A stretch of DNA of 64,000 nt from Tupaia tana (GCA_026018925.1 JAKSZU010000009.1:36074415-36138414), one strand, 5' to 3'; shown: positions 1 to 10,565, counted from the stretch's first letter. The notes: generated by a model from the sequence alone, not told the origin. Made by a program: numbers and translations.

Positions 1-158
1 AAAGCAAAAGACATTTTTTAAGAGATTTTTGCTATAGAGTGAGTGTGCTTGCCTGAAAAACAGAGTGAGACAGAGAGACAGAAAGTGAGAAATCACCTCC
101 CAGAGGGATGGCCACACCACAATTTCTTCTCCTCTCAGGATTTTGGGTAAGCACAATT
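1..158 (-). repeat. tRNA-derived SINE, body and tail only
   Basis: The reverse strand carries the SINE body: the motif GCTATAG near the tail, the GAGACAGAGAGACAGAAAG purine stretch and the GGATGGCCACACCACAAT block seen in the other copies. The tRNA-like head is absent, so this is a 5'-truncated or broken copy. It has many CpG-decay differences and is an old member. The left end may run past the window edge. Confidence 0.8.
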
Positions 159-159
159 G

Positions 160-1800
160 AGAGTGTGACATTAGCAAGATGGCTAAATAGTCAATAGAGC
201 CTTTGACTTCCCTGCAAAAAATTCACAAATGATAATAGCCTTGGAAAGGCTGAAGCATCTATTTAAGAAACCACAGCAACACAGTGAAGTTTAAAAACAT
301 GAAATAAAGCAAAATGTGAAATAAACAAACCAGAATAACCACGTAGAAAGGGTCACTGGGGAGATGAGCATGCCCGAGATATCTGGAGTTGGCAAGAAGA
401 TCTAGGCTATCAGTATCAGCCATGCAGTAGGTACCACTTTGTTCCCCAGTGGCCTGCTCTGAGGAGGACACCAGCAACTTTTGCTACTAAGATAACAAGA
501 ATGTACACCACAGAGCCCTCAGAGGGAGATACAAGAGTGCCTCACCCTTTCAAGGAGAGGTTGCTATCATATTGCTCCAAAACTAAACAGCCACCCCTTC
601 TGACCCTGTGCACACTCCTGAACCTGAAGCTGTACCCAGTTGCATGTGCCCACACTCCAAACACTGGCTTCACAGCTACTCCTCCCTTTCCCAGGATTCA
701 GATTTGGCTCTAGGGCCTTACGTGCCTTTGTTTCAGTCACATGCTCACAACTTACGTATCAGAGCTACTGCAGCTACAGGCTAACCTTGCGTCAGGTGCT
801 GAAGCACAGGTCATTCTGTGCATGCCTATACTACATATTCCTGCTCCACAGCTGTTCCATGTGTGCCTGTACCTATGACATCTGAGCCACATTTGCAGCA
901 TACTCACTACTCCATGGACCCTTAAGTTCTATAACTCCTCTTATAACCCCTGCTCCAGATTCTAGCTCTGAGGCTACACGGCACAAGCACATGTATCAAA
1001 CACAGGAGCAATTCCTGCCACAGGCTAGTCTGCAGCTTGGGCCCCAGAATCATTGTCATTCTGTGCACCTCTGTGCTCCAAACCCTACACCCCCAGCAGC
1101 TCCACAGCACCACACCTCATGCACCATTGCCAAGGAAGTAACAGAGGTGCATTTTGCCCTAGGAATCAATACCACCACCATCAAGGACCCTGGAGCTTTA
1201 GTCACTCCATATATGCACATTCAAATTTCCAGCTCAGTGGTTGGCCCACAAGCACTATGCATCAGACACCAGGACCTACATCACCATTAATACAACTCTA
1301 AGGCTGACTAGCAAAAAATAAAAATAACTTCCTTGATAAGAGAGAAAAAAGACGTTGGCAGACCCCAGCAGATTCTACCACTGCAGACCACAACAGCCCC
1401 CACCACCATTGTAGACACACATACCCTTGGCCACTGAGGTTCCCCATAATCTTTGCCAACATTGACCCTAGCAGACAGAACTACAAAGAGATTATGCCAC
1501 TGTGTTCTTGCTGGAGCTAGAAACTCCACACCCTACCCAGCTGGTGCTCATGTACCTACCTATGTTTCAGTCATGTGCTCATGCCTGGCACATCAGAACT
1601 AGTGATACATAGCTTTCTTTCCCCACAGAAATTAGCTCATAAAGTCAGGTAGAATGACTGCTCCATTCAGTGCACAGATACATGGAATATGAAAAAACAA
1701 GGAAAAATAATACCACTGAAAGAACTTGGTAATTTGCCAATAACTGTCCACAGAGAAATATAGATATACATACTGCCTGACAAAGAACTTAAAATGGTTT
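160..1800 (+). repeat. Probable old L1 5' UTR
   Basis: The stretch begins with an AAGATGGCTAAATAG-type phrase and ends with a CAGAGAAATATAGATATACATACTGCC phrase, both of which resemble the 5' UTR of older mammalian L1 subfamilies. The middle is CA- and CCA-rich with short open frames of no recognisable protein. A decayed noncoding L1 leader explains it better than a gene. The subfamily is not determined. Confidence 0.45.
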
Positions 1801-2200
1801 TTAAGTTTATTTATTCCATGATATAGAGATGAGACAGAAAGAGGTAAGCACTGTCAATAGGGTGTTCGTGCCACTATCTACCCCCCGCCTCAGCAAGGTG
1901 GATCAAGGGCATGTGCTCTGCTATAGTTTGCATAATAGTTTGTCCCCAAAAGGTTCGTGTTTTAAAATATATCACTAATAAATATTAATGATATCACAAG
2001 TGTTCTTTGCTCCCCTTCCTGGTCCCAGGACTCTCCAGAAAAGTTTATATTGAATTTAATGTCTTTCCAATGTGTGCTTTTATACTTTTATGATATGTGT
2101 CTATGTATAAGCAGTTATTTTTAATGCTTTAAAATTTAACACAAAACGATTGCATTGTATGTGTAATTGTGAATCGAGAACTTTATGACTTTCATTTTAC
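1801..2200. other. No gene recognised; mixed repeat debris
   Basis: The first 120 bases could be the reverse strand of an old SINE (AGAGATGAGACAGAAAGAGG next to a run of C). A TATAGTTTGCATAATAGTTTG phrase near 1922 resembles the start of a MaLR LTR. Neither can be confirmed by eye, and no coding signal is visible. Confidence 0.3.
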
Positions 2201-2668
2201 TGAATATTAAGTTTTCGTGACCTATCCATATTAATGCACCAAAATCAAATACATTCTTTTTCATTGCCATGAGATAGTGTCAAAGGAATATATTGCAATA
2301 TATTACTATATTTATTTCTATTACAAACAACAGGACAATGAAAACTCTTGCATGTGTCTCCTTGTGTAAACATGCAAGAATGATTTCAGGGAGTATAGCA
2401 AGAATTATTAGGTCACTGGGTATATAAATTTTCTGATTTACTAAGTATTTCTACTTGGTCTTCAAAAGGTTTATATCAATTTACATTCCTACAAGGAGCA
2501 TATGGAAGTACTCATTTTTGCCACTATTATTTTTGGTATTTTCAAACTTGTTTCTATATTATGGTTATAAGGTGGTATTTCATTATTATTTTCATTTACA
2601 ATTTTGGGTTATTAGTGACGCTGAGCATCATCCTTCCATAGGTTTATTTGCTGTACTGGTGCCTTACA
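2201..2668 (-). repeat. Old L1 ORF2 3' fragment, antisense
   Basis: The plus strand reads like the complement of the L1 ORF2 C-terminal region: a phrase about the target staying on the screen of GGTCACTGGGTATATAAA, then ACATTCCTACAAGGAGC, then a TTAGTGACGCTGAGCATC end. It is heavily diverged, with no open frame left. Confidence 0.6.
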
Positions 2669-2670
2669 AG

Positions 2671-2706
2671 TATCTATCTATCTATCTATATAGATAGATA
2701 GATAGA
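2671..2706. repeat. Palindromic (TATC)n/(GATA)n microsatellite
   Basis: Five TATC units run straight into their own reverse complement, GATA units, making a near-perfect 36 bp palindrome. It sits at the 3' (A-tail) side of the adjacent reverse-strand SINE, a usual birthplace of microsatellites. Confidence 0.9.
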
Positions 2707-2717
2707 AAGATATATAC

Positions 2718-2981
2718 TTTTTTTTTAGAGGTTTTCTTTTTGCTATAGGGCGCGTGCGCTCGCCAGACAGAGAGAGAGAGAAACAGAGAGATAGAAAGCG
2801 AGAAATCACCCCCCGGGGGGATGGACACGCCGCAATCCCTTCTCCTCCATTCTCCTCTCGGGATCTTGGGCACGCACGCACACGCGCCCGGCGTGAGTTT
2901 AAGCCACCTGGTCCGGGACTCGAACCGCGGTTGACTACGTGGGAGTCCAGCGACATAGCCATTACGCTAACTGCTGGTCCC
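2718..2981 (-). repeat. tRNA-derived SINE, full length, young
   Basis: This is a complete copy on the reverse strand. It runs from the head GGGACCAGCAGTTAGCG through the B-box-like GGTTCGAGTCC to the GCGAGCGCACGCGCCCTATAG end and a short tail. CpG sites are largely intact. The flanks TATATATACTTTT occur on both sides, which fits a target-site duplication. Confidence 0.92.
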
Positions 2982-2985
2982 AATA

Positions 2986-3419
2986 TATATATATACTTTT
3001 AAACATAGTTTTAGTTTTATTTCAGCCATGTTAGGTTACCCATGAGCTGTGAAAAGCTATGCTACTTGAGAATAAACCCATCAGCAGTTCTACATACTAC
3101 TCTGAAAGCTTGACATTCTAGTGTTTCACATACCTCAAATCAGTTATTTTGTGCCTTGAGGAAAAAAAATATCAAATCGATTACAGAAAAGTTGGATTTG
3201 TCACATATAATACATTGTGGTCATCGTCACATTCTTGTCATTAGGAAATATTTGCTTTTTAGGGGCTATTAAAAGTAATGTCTTATTTTGCACCGTCTAC
3301 CTCCCCCTTTGTTTTAGGAAGTGAAAAGATACTACAAGAAAGCAAGCATTCAAACCATCAAAAATAAGACAAATTATTTTAAGATATTTAAAAAAAAATC
3401 TTGACATGAGGAGGGGAAG
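2986..3419. other. No feature recognised
   Basis: This is AT-rich sequence with no open frame, no RNA gene and no repeat family that I can name. Confidence 0.5.
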
Positions 3420-3660
3420 TGACCTAGGCCTGTAGGGCACAGAATTGCTGGAACACAGCCAGGATGTGAGGGTCTAACTCAGCAGTGAAGAGGAGGCTCT
3501 CCAGGGTCACCATGTACTGCTGGATTGTCTGGTGGTGCTGTAGGAATATCTGCTGGAGCCTCTCTATACAGTTCTTCTACCATGGTGTTAATACACGGGT
3601 CCCATCAGTTTCACATCGGACTAAGTGCTCAGTCAAGATCATAGTAAAGGACTGAAATAG
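3420..3660 (-). pseudogene. Unidentified processed-gene fragment, C-terminal end
   Basis: On the reverse strand about 50 codons stay open and end at a stop close to 3427. The peptide has a clear protein character: [16 protein letters not shown], then LESLLF, then [18 protein letters not shown] at the very C-terminus. It looks like an amphipathic, probably helical tail of a real protein. Upstream, the frame is broken by a shift and stops. I do not recognise the parent gene. The absence of a splice site and the lone 3' fragment suggest a decayed retrocopy; a single exon of a live gene is less likely because of the upstream breaks. Confidence 0.4.
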
Positions 3661-3990
3661 GACTAGGAAGAGGTTCTTTTGTTCACTCTAAGTAGATTCC
3701 AACAAGCATATTTTTTAAAAACTGCCTGTAGGTATCTTTTGTTTACTCTTTTTATTTTTTGGTTTTTTGTATGTATTTGCAGATTTACTTATCTGTTTCA
3801 GATATTAATCTTTCAGTAGATTATTAATGTTTCTTTTCATGAGATTTACTTTTATTGTTAAATACTTTATGATTCTGTAGTCAAGAAATATTCTTATAAT
3901 TTCTTCTATGGTAAAATTTTTTATGGGCCAGTCCTGTGGAGCTGAATTCCACATGGTTTAGACCCTGATGGCTTTAAAAACACGCTGTAT
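3661..3990. other. AT-rich sequence, possible SINE or L1 debris
   Basis: There are no coding signals. The segment after 3925 (GGGCCAGTCCTGTGG) weakly resembles a SINE head but is too diverged to call. Confidence 0.3.
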
Positions 3991-4237
3991 GGGAACCAGC
4001 AGATGGCATAATGATTACATCATTGGACTCCCACGTGGCCGACCGCAGTTGGAGTTCGGGACCTAGTGGCTTGAAACTCACACTGGGTGCATGCATATGT
4101 GTGCCCAAAATCTTGAGAGGAGAGTGAAGGAGAAGGGATTGCAGCATGATCACACCCCATTGGAGGGTGCTTTGTCCCTTTCTCTCTCTCTCTGACCAGT
4201 GCACATGACCTCTGCCAATTAAAAAAATGAAAAAAAC
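3991..4237 (+). repeat. tRNA-derived SINE, older subfamily
   Basis: The head GGAACCAGCAGATGGCATAATG is followed by a degenerate B box, the CCCAAAATCTTGAGAGGAG body and a TCTCTCTCTCTCTG stretch. Most CpG sites have decayed to TG or CA, so this copy is older than those with GCGCGTGTGCGTGCG. Confidence 0.88.
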
Positions 4238-4722
4238 AATTGCTTTTCTAATTTACTTTATGAATCTATACAACAGTAATGTTGGTAGGTGATGTGAAAT
4301 ATGTCTAATTTTAACATTTCCTATCCAGAGAGCCAAGTTTCAAAACATCAACATATTGAATAACGTCCTTTCTAATCCAATTTATAGGATTTCATCTTTT
4401 ATAAAATAAGTTCTTATTTATGGTGGGATCGGCTTCTAAGATTTTTGTCTTCTATTTCATTCTTCCAATTCATTAATTTCTGCACAAATACTCCAATATT
4501 CAAATTAGTACAGCTTATTATAATCTTGAAATCTGATTAGGTGAGTCCTCCATTTTTGTTCTTATTTTTCAAAAATTTCTATGCTATTTTTTGATATAAA
4601 CTGTTCCATGTGAATTTTATAGAATCAGTTGGTCTGGATCCATTAAAAAATGCCATTGTGAATTTGATTAGAATAATCTTCTATTCATAAATAATTTTGA
4701 GAGCGCTGTCATCCTTTTTAAT
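4238..4722 (-). repeat. Old L1 ORF2 fragment, antisense
   Basis: The plus strand resembles the complement of L1 ORF2 between the RT domain and the C-terminus (AATCTTGAAATCTGATTAGGTGAGTCC and the following phrases). The same element appears to resume at 5694 after an LTR insertion. Confidence 0.6.
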
Positions 4723-4897
4723 ATGGTTATGGTTTGGATAACAGTTTTCTCCCCCAAAATTTCATATTTTAAAATTTGGATTTTGGTGTTCGGAGGTGGT
4801 GAGGCCTAATAAGCAGTGATTGGATTGTGTTGATCGAATCATAGAAGCAACACCCTCATGAATAGATTAAAGATGTCTAGCAAGACTCAGTAAGTTT

Positions 4898-5163
4898 CGA
4901 GACCAGCAGTTAGCATAATGCCTACGGTGCTGGACTTCCATGTAGTCAACTGCGGTTCGAGTCCCAAACCCGGTGGCTTAAACTCATGCCGGGCCTGTGT
5001 GTGTGCGTGCCCAAGATCCCGAGAGGAGAATAGAGGAGAAGGGATTGCAGTGTGGCCATCCTCCCTGGGGGGTAATTACTTGCTTTCTATCTCTCTGTCT
5101 CTCTGTCTTTGTGGTGAGCTGCACGTGCCCTATAGCAAAAACCTCTCAAAAAAAAAAAAAAAA
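4898..5163 (+). repeat. tRNA-derived SINE inside the MaLR LTR
   Basis: This is a complete copy from GACCAGCAGTTAGCATAATG to CCTCTCAAAA plus a poly(A) tail. TCAGTAAGTTT before and TCAGTGAGTTC after look like an imperfect target duplication. Its body is moderately CpG-rich. Confidence 0.9.
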
Positions 5164-5339
5164 TCAGTGAGTTCTAGCTCTTGTAAGAAGGAATTAGTTC
5201 TTGTGAGATCTCATTACTATAAAAGAGAGAGAGTTGTCAATAGCTGGCTCTCTCTCTCTGAACAAATTGCCCATGCTGTAAATCTCTGCATTTGGACTTC
5301 CCAGCCATCAGGATTGTGAGTTTTGAAAATAAACCTCTA

Positions 5340-5606
5340 GGGCCCAGCAGATGGCACATTGGTTAAGGTGTTAGACTCCCACATATCTGACTTGCAGTTT
5401 GAGTCCCAGACCTGGTGGCTTGAAAATCATGCCAGGCATATGTATATGTGTGCCCAAAAATCCCAGGAGAGGAATGGAGGAGAAAGGGAAGTGGCATGTC
5501 CAACCCACCTAGGGGATGATTTCTCAACTTCCCTCTCACTGTCTTTCTGTTATTCTCTGGCAAATACATATGACCTCTGCCAAAAACCTTTAAAAAATAA
5601 AATTTT
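5340..5606 (+). repeat. tRNA-derived SINE, older subfamily
   Basis: The head GGCCCAGCAGATGGCACATTGG carries a TTAAGGTG phrase typical of the older subfamily here. The body has CCCAGGAGAGGAATGGAGG, and the end is GACCTCTGCCAAAAACC. It lies just 3' of the MaLR polyadenylation signal. Confidence 0.88.
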
Positions 5607-5693
5607 TTTGAAAAAGAAAAGAAACGTCCATTTTCTTAAATTCTCCCAGCCTCAGTTATTTCTGTTAGCAATGCAATAATGGACTAAGACAAT

Positions 5694-6010
5694 TTTCACC
5701 CTAAATCTTCATATCCATAACCGTGATATATATTTTCATTTATTCTAATCTTCCTCTATGTCACTCTGTTATTCTATATATTATCTTTAAAATGTGTGGA
5801 CTTTTTCTAGATTTATATGTAGGTGTAGAATATTCGTTGCTACTTTGAATTATAGCTGTCTTTCTACCAGATTTTGTGATTGGAATATTTTAATGAATAG
5901 GAACTTGATTGATTCTGTTTGTTCAGATATCATATCTAGCAACCTACTAAACTTATTAATTCTAATAGTCTGCATATTTCCTTACACATTTTTATATAAA
6001 TAAATTATCA
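5694..6010 (-). repeat. Old L1 ORF2 fragment, antisense (resumed)
   Basis: AT-rich sequence after the LTR continues in the style of an antisense L1 RT region, including the TTTGTGATTGGAATATTTTAATGAA phrase. Divergence is high and the right boundary is uncertain. Confidence 0.45.
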
Positions 6011-6829
6011 CCAAAAAAATCAATTTTGATCCTCTCTTTAATTCTTTTATAGCTTTCCTCCTCACTCTTCCCCCCATCTTCCTACTTCACTTCTCTTTTC
6101 TTTCTTGTTGTAGCACATTACCTATAAACTTCAGGATGATATTAAATAATAGAATTATAAATGGTTAATACTGTGTCATTCCTGATTTAGTAGAAATGCT
6201 TCTAAAATTTTGTCAATATGTTATGAGGATTCTATTTTGAGGTTTCTTTTTTTTACTTAAAGATAAAATTGTGAGAGGGGCACTTTATTATATAAGTCTG
6301 GAGATTAAGGAAGAAGGTAGAGATAAACTTTGGGAGTTGTCAGTGTGTAAATATATTCAAAGCCATGAGACTTGGTGAGATTCTCTGGGAAATATGTATA
6401 AATAGAAAAGACAGCTCAAAGCATTCCAAGGTTTAGATATTTTAACAGTTAACTATTTTTATCCTAATTTTTAAAAAATCATCACAAATTAGCTTTATAC
6501 TTTCAATACATATTTAAATTTATCATAATATTACCAGTTTTTTACTAGTCATTGTTCTTTTCCTTTTGTATTATGAAATAAAACATAAATCTGGAAGTGC
6601 AATAAATGTTTAAAAAGGAATTATAAAATGAACTTCCAAGAAACCACCACAGAGGTAAAACAAGAAAACATTTTCAGCACCCAGAAATCCTCCGCTTGTT
6701 CCAATCTTATTGCTTCGTCTCTTCTTGTGATAGAAATAAACACTTCTGACTTTTGCAGTTATTCCCTTACTTCCCTTTATAAATAGTTTGATTACCAATA
6801 CATATATCCCTAAACACTGTTAATTTACT
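6011..6829. other. No gene; possible ancient repeat
   Basis: There is no convincing coding potential. The stretch near 6320-6400 (TTGGGAGTTGTCAG, then AAAGCCATGAGACTTGGTGAGAT) resembles an ancient mammalian repeat phrase whose class I cannot name with confidence. Confidence 0.3.
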
Positions 6830-7320
6830 GAAAACATGTGGCATATGTTTACACTCATGAACTCATTAACCCAATCAAGATAATGAACATATTCATTGAT
6901 ACAAAAGGCTCCTTGAAATGTTTTGTAATACCTCCCTAATCTCCCCTCCACAGGCAACCACTCTTCTGCCTTTTGTCACTGTAGATTAGTTATAATTTCC
7001 TAGAATTTTATATAAACAGAATGATGGAGTGTTAGCTCTGTTTTGTCTGGATTCTTTCATTCAGCATAATTATTTTGAGATTTATTGATGTAGTTGTGTA
7101 TATCATGCTGTAGCATGTATTAATCTCTTCTTATGGCTCGGTAGTGTTCCATGATATGGATGGATGTACTAGTCAATCTGTTCACCTGTTGGTGGATATT
7201 TTTGTTTATTCCAGATTTTGGCTATTACAAATAAAGTTATGAATATTTACATACAAATCTTTGCATAGACATATGCTTTCCTAACTACTGCATAAAGAGC
7301 TAGAAATAGAATGGCTGGAA
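6830..7320 (-). repeat. Old L1 3' region, antisense
   Basis: The phrases CAACCACTCTTCTGCC, TTCATTCAGCATAATTATTTTGAG, GGTAGTGTTCCATGATATGG and GGTGGATATTTTTGTTTATTCC are the classic complement of the L1M ORF2 C-terminus and 3' UTR. No open frame remains. Confidence 0.75.
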
Positions 7321-8094
7321 ATAAAGACGTCTGAACAAAACTTGTCAGACAGACAAAAGTTTATTCAAGTTAAAGCATGAAGGCAAGTCAACCTGAAACA
7401 GAAACTTCAGAAGACTGTAATCAGTGCTCCAAAATAGCAGAGCTTGGGGTTTTCTTTTATAGAGAAATCTGGGGAAAAGGAGGGTTACAAAAGTTTATTT
7501 TCTACTAAGAACTCACAATATTGATTTGCAAGAACAGCTTAAGTTTCTGGTTGGCTTTTTATGTTTCAGATACCATATGCATTTGAGTGACTTAGCTACA
7601 GGAAGTGAGGTTACAATAAACAATATGCAGTCTGTAGTAACTTAGGATACTTTTCCTTTAATGCCAGCTGGCCAGTGAATTCTTTGTTAAGAAGCATCCT
7701 TGAGCGATTACTTCAGTCAGGGTTGCGAGCTACATAACTGAGACTCCATACACTTAGCTCTCTCAAGCCCAGTTTTTACCCAAGCCTTGTCATTCTCATT
7801 CTATTATTCTCTTCTCATTGGTTATCAATTTTAATACAAGTCTAATTAGGTTTCTCTGACTACAGTCTTTCCTGCCATAGCTCAGAATTCGTAAGCTAGT
7901 TTATAGGCCAAAAGGCTCCAGCCAGTCTGTGAGAGCTGCTTCTAAATTCTCTAAAAATGATAAGATCATTGTAATATTTAGGCTGCTTACCTTTCAAGGC
8001 CTATTTAATTTCAAATGCCTTACTACTCTTATTTCCTTTCTCAAAGACCAGTTTTCCCAGAAGCAGTGTACAAGAGTTCCTGTTCCTCCGATCA
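7321..8094 (-). repeat. Possible LTR, family not recognised
   Basis: On the reverse strand an AATAAACTTTTGTCTGTCTG phrase looks like an LTR polyadenylation region, and the composition differs from the L1 sequence on its left. I see no clear TG...CA ends or internal retroviral sequence. It could equally be a non-LTR ancient repeat. Confidence 0.3.
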
Positions 8095-8290
8095 CTCCCG
8101 TACCTGATCGTATGAATGAAGCCCTAGTTCATATGTTGAATCCCTAGCCCTTAATGTGACTATATCTGGAAACAAGGTCTTTAAGAAGTAATTAAAGCTA
8201 AGCGAAGTTCCTAAAGGTTGGGCCCTAATCTGATAGGACTGTGGCCTTTTAAAAAGAGAGAGATGCCCAGGAACAGAGCAGGAGCAAAGA
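8095..8290 (+). repeat. MaLR-like LTR, 5' part
   Basis: The run CATATGTTGAATCCCTAG, AATGTGACTATATCTGG, GGTCTTTAAGAAGTAATTA and GGGCCCTAATCTGATAGGACTG follows the order of MST-like MaLR LTRs. The matching 3' part appears 1.55 kb further right, at 9845-10045, as if the LTR had been split by an insertion. Confidence 0.5.
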
Positions 8291-9840
8291 ACAAATGATT
8301 TTCACTCCCCACCCCCACCCCCGCCCTTGCCCAGGAACACTGTCTGGAAAAACACATTGAGATGAACAAGTACCTGATCTACTGGGATCTGAAGGCCCTG
8401 GCAGCCAGGCTGGACTTTATCCAGCACCAAGTGCAGATGTGATTTAAGAACTGCCAGGCTAAGGATTATTAGCTGCAGGCCCAGCAAAGAGTTCCATGAA
8501 TGCCTCAGGACTCTTTCCCAGTAGCAGAACACACACCTCCAGATACTGCACGGATAGCGGGGTAGGGTAGCTGGTAGTCGCACCCGTTAGCTGCTCCAGC
8601 CCCAGCCTTAGCAGGGTCTCAGGGTCTCTAGTCTTGGACTTCTCGTGCACCCTTGCATTATGCCCTGATTTCAGAGAATTCTCATTCTAAGACCCTCTGT
8701 CTCTGCCACTACTTCTGGTTAACAAGAGGGGCTTAGTTTCGTGAATAGAAAGACTTAGGCCTCAGGTCTCACTGAATTTATGGGGGATGGGGGCAGTGGG
8801 AAGGAAGAGGGGTGGGGGAATAGGGAGGGGTGGGTGTCTGTGCCTGCCACTTTTAGGGTACCAGAGGACCTGGAGTATGGCTGGTTGGTCTGTACCAGGG
8901 GTTACTTTCAGGGGGAATGTACCACCATTTACTCTCTCTACTGGTGGGACACTTACTGTTTTCACCTTGTGACTATCCCACGTGTTGCTGCTATCTATGT
9001 ACCCACTTGGTCTTTTGTGTTGAGTAAGCAGTCCTGTCAGTTACTACGACTAGAAGTGGAATGTGGAATTGCTGCTCTTCGATGTGGTTAGCTTTAGTGA
9101 ATGCTACCTGAGGGCTTTTGAAAGGTCTCTGCCAGCCTTTTCCATCCAGTGTGTTCTGCTGGTCAGTGTTGTTGCCTACATTTAGGACTGTGAGACTTTT
9201 TTTTATGTTTTCCCATTTGCTGACTTCTGACTTCATTATGATTTTAATATTCACTTCAGAATTCCTCAATCTCTTTGAGAAATTCTCATCATAGGCATTG
9301 GGAATCCTCTTGTAGTGGCTACTCATGTTTTTCTATTTTGTCCCCATTTTTTTTCATTCTTTATAATTTATTCTTATATCTTTTGGCAATTAAAGTGCCT
9401 CAAACCTTGGGACCAGCAGGCAGCATAGTGATCAAGGTGTTGGACTCTCACGTGGTAAACCACAGTTCGAGTCCTGGACCTGGCAGCTTGAAACTTCGCT
9501 GGGCACCTCTGTGTGCATGCCCCAAATCCCCAGAGGAGAATGGAAGAGAAAGGATTGCAGTGTGGCCATCTTCCCTGGGGGATGATTTCTCACTTTCTGT
9601 CTCTTGGGTGAGCATGTGTACCTTATAGCAAAAATATCTCTCTTAAAAATAAAATAAAAGTACCTCAAACATTTTTCCCACTTATATATTATATTAATAA
9701 CTTTTTTTTAAATGTGGTCTATTTTAGTGCTTTTGAAATGGCCTGTTGTTATAGAAGAGTATTTTGTCTTTTTTTTTTTTACATTTTTATCAGTAGCAGA
9801 TGGAAATGTTGTAAAACAATAACATCATTAATAAAATTTT
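8291..9840 (+). pseudogene. Retrocopy with homeobox-like remnant
   Basis: The frame starting near 8330 encodes a peptide with homeodomain character: LEKHIEMNKYL, then LKALAARL, then QVQM-stop-FKNCQAK. That spacing fits helix 1 to helix 3, with a stop codon where the invariant helix-3 Trp (of WFKNRRAK) should be. A second stop follows shortly, then further stops, so this is a pseudogene. It begins inside the homeodomain (5' truncated), continues for over 1 kb with no frame, like a 3' UTR, and ends with AATAAA near 9831. It appears to have inserted into a MaLR LTR. A later SINE interrupts it at 9406-9656. I cannot name the parent gene; a divergent, fast-evolving homeobox family is possible. A chance resemblance is unlikely but not excluded. 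Confidence 0.42.
9406..9656 (+). repeat. tRNA-derived SINE
   Basis: This is a complete copy with the head GGGACCAGCAGGCAGCATAGTG and the tail AAAAATAAAATAAAA. The flanking AAGTGCCTCAAAC and AAGTACCTCAAAC form a 13 bp target duplication with one mismatch. Confidence 0.92.
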
Positions 9841-9844
9841 TTTA

Positions 9845-10045
9845 AAGGAGAGAAAGACTGCTCTGTCTTTCTCTATCCATCATGTAAAGACACAGTGAGA
9901 AGATGGCAAGCAGGAAGAGAGCCCTCACCAAAATATGAACCTTACCGGACCTTGATCTTGGGCTTCCAGCCTCCACGACTGTGTACAACTAAATATTTTG
10001 TGGTCATGATACTTTATTATGGCAGCACGAGTTGACAAAAACAGT
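9845..10045 (+). repeat. MaLR-like LTR, 3' part
   Basis: The phrases CATGTAAAGACACAGTGAGAAG, GAGAGCCCTCACC, CTTGATCTTGGGCTTCCAGC, CCACGACTGTG and a TTATTATGGCAGCACGAG end correspond to the 3' half of MST-like LTRs. It completes the 5' part at 8095-8290. Confidence 0.6.
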
Positions 10046-10112
10046 TGGTATTGTTGGTCTTTTTAATTTTAGTCTTTTGAATAGGTGTAAATTGTAAACT
10101 CATTTTTTTTTT

Positions 10113-10357
10113 ATTTTTTGTCTTTTAAGAGAGAGAAGGAAAAGGGGGGTAGAAGAAATGAGGAAAGGCAGAGATAGGCATTTATTACAGGGTCTCTTTG
10201 TGTTGCAATCCTCCTCCCTCAGTCTTCCAATTAGCTGGAATTATAGGCACCCACAACCATACCTGATACGTTCAAGTTGGCTCAGGAATGGAACCTCCCT
10301 TGTGACTTCCAATCTCCTAAACTGCAGTACCGCCTAAGTGCCACTGCTGCTAGGCCC
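10113..10357 (-). repeat. SINE with tRNA-like head and 7SL-like body
   Basis: On the reverse strand a tRNA-like head (GGGCCTAGCAGCAGTGGC, B-box-like GGTTCCATTCCTG) leads into an Alu-like segment: GGGTGCCTATAATTCCAGCT, then GACTGAGGGAGGAGGATTGC, then GAGACCCTGTAATAAATGCC. The second part follows the order of the 7SL RNA Alu domain. This fusion layout differs from the main SINE family here and sits in an old antisense L1. Confidence 0.65.
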
Positions 10358-10565
10358 TTGTTTTGGTTTTATTTTGTACTTCCCTAATGATAATGATGTT
10401 AAACATCTTTTCATGTCCTTGTTTGTCTTTTTATTTAGTAAAATGTCTGTCCACAAATTTAGTCATTTTTTAATTGGAATGTTTGTTATTACTGAATTTG
10501 AGGAGTTAATATATCCTGGGTACACATACTTCGAGATGTTTTATTTGCAGGTGGAATTTTTCTAG
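10358..10565 (-). repeat. Old L1 ORF2 fragment, antisense
   Basis: The phrases TTGTACTTCCCTAATGATAATGATG, TTAAACATCTTTTCATGTCC and TTAGTCATTTTTTAATTGGAATG are the complement of the L1 ORF2 C-terminal region. The piece at 10046-10112 just left of the SINE belongs to the same copy. Confidence 0.7.

Larger units (their letters stand above)
4723..5692 (+). repeat. MaLR-type solo LTR, split by two SINEs
   Basis: The left part has a GGTTATGGTTTGGATAA start, a GGAGGTGGTGAGGCCTAATA block and CCTCATGAATAG. The right part has the CAGCCATCAGGATTGTGAG block with AAATAAACCTCTAG (polyadenylation signal) and a CCTCAGTTATTTCTG...ATGGACTAAGACA end. This is the layout of MST/THE1-class LTRs of the ERVL-MaLR group. 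No internal region follows, so it is a solo LTR. It sits in an older antisense L1. SINEs at 4898-5163 and 5340-5606 interrupt it. Confidence 0.75.

Noticed and set aside
2718-2981. tRNA gene
   Set aside because: The SINE heads have A and B boxes and could be mistaken for tRNA genes, but they lack a proper cloverleaf and anticodon arm and continue into the SINE body. The same holds for all copies.
8459-8650. Reverse-strand 63-codon frame opposite the homeobox-like segment
   Set aside because: It has no recognisable domain, while the plus strand shows a homeodomain-like pattern. It is probably a shadow frame.
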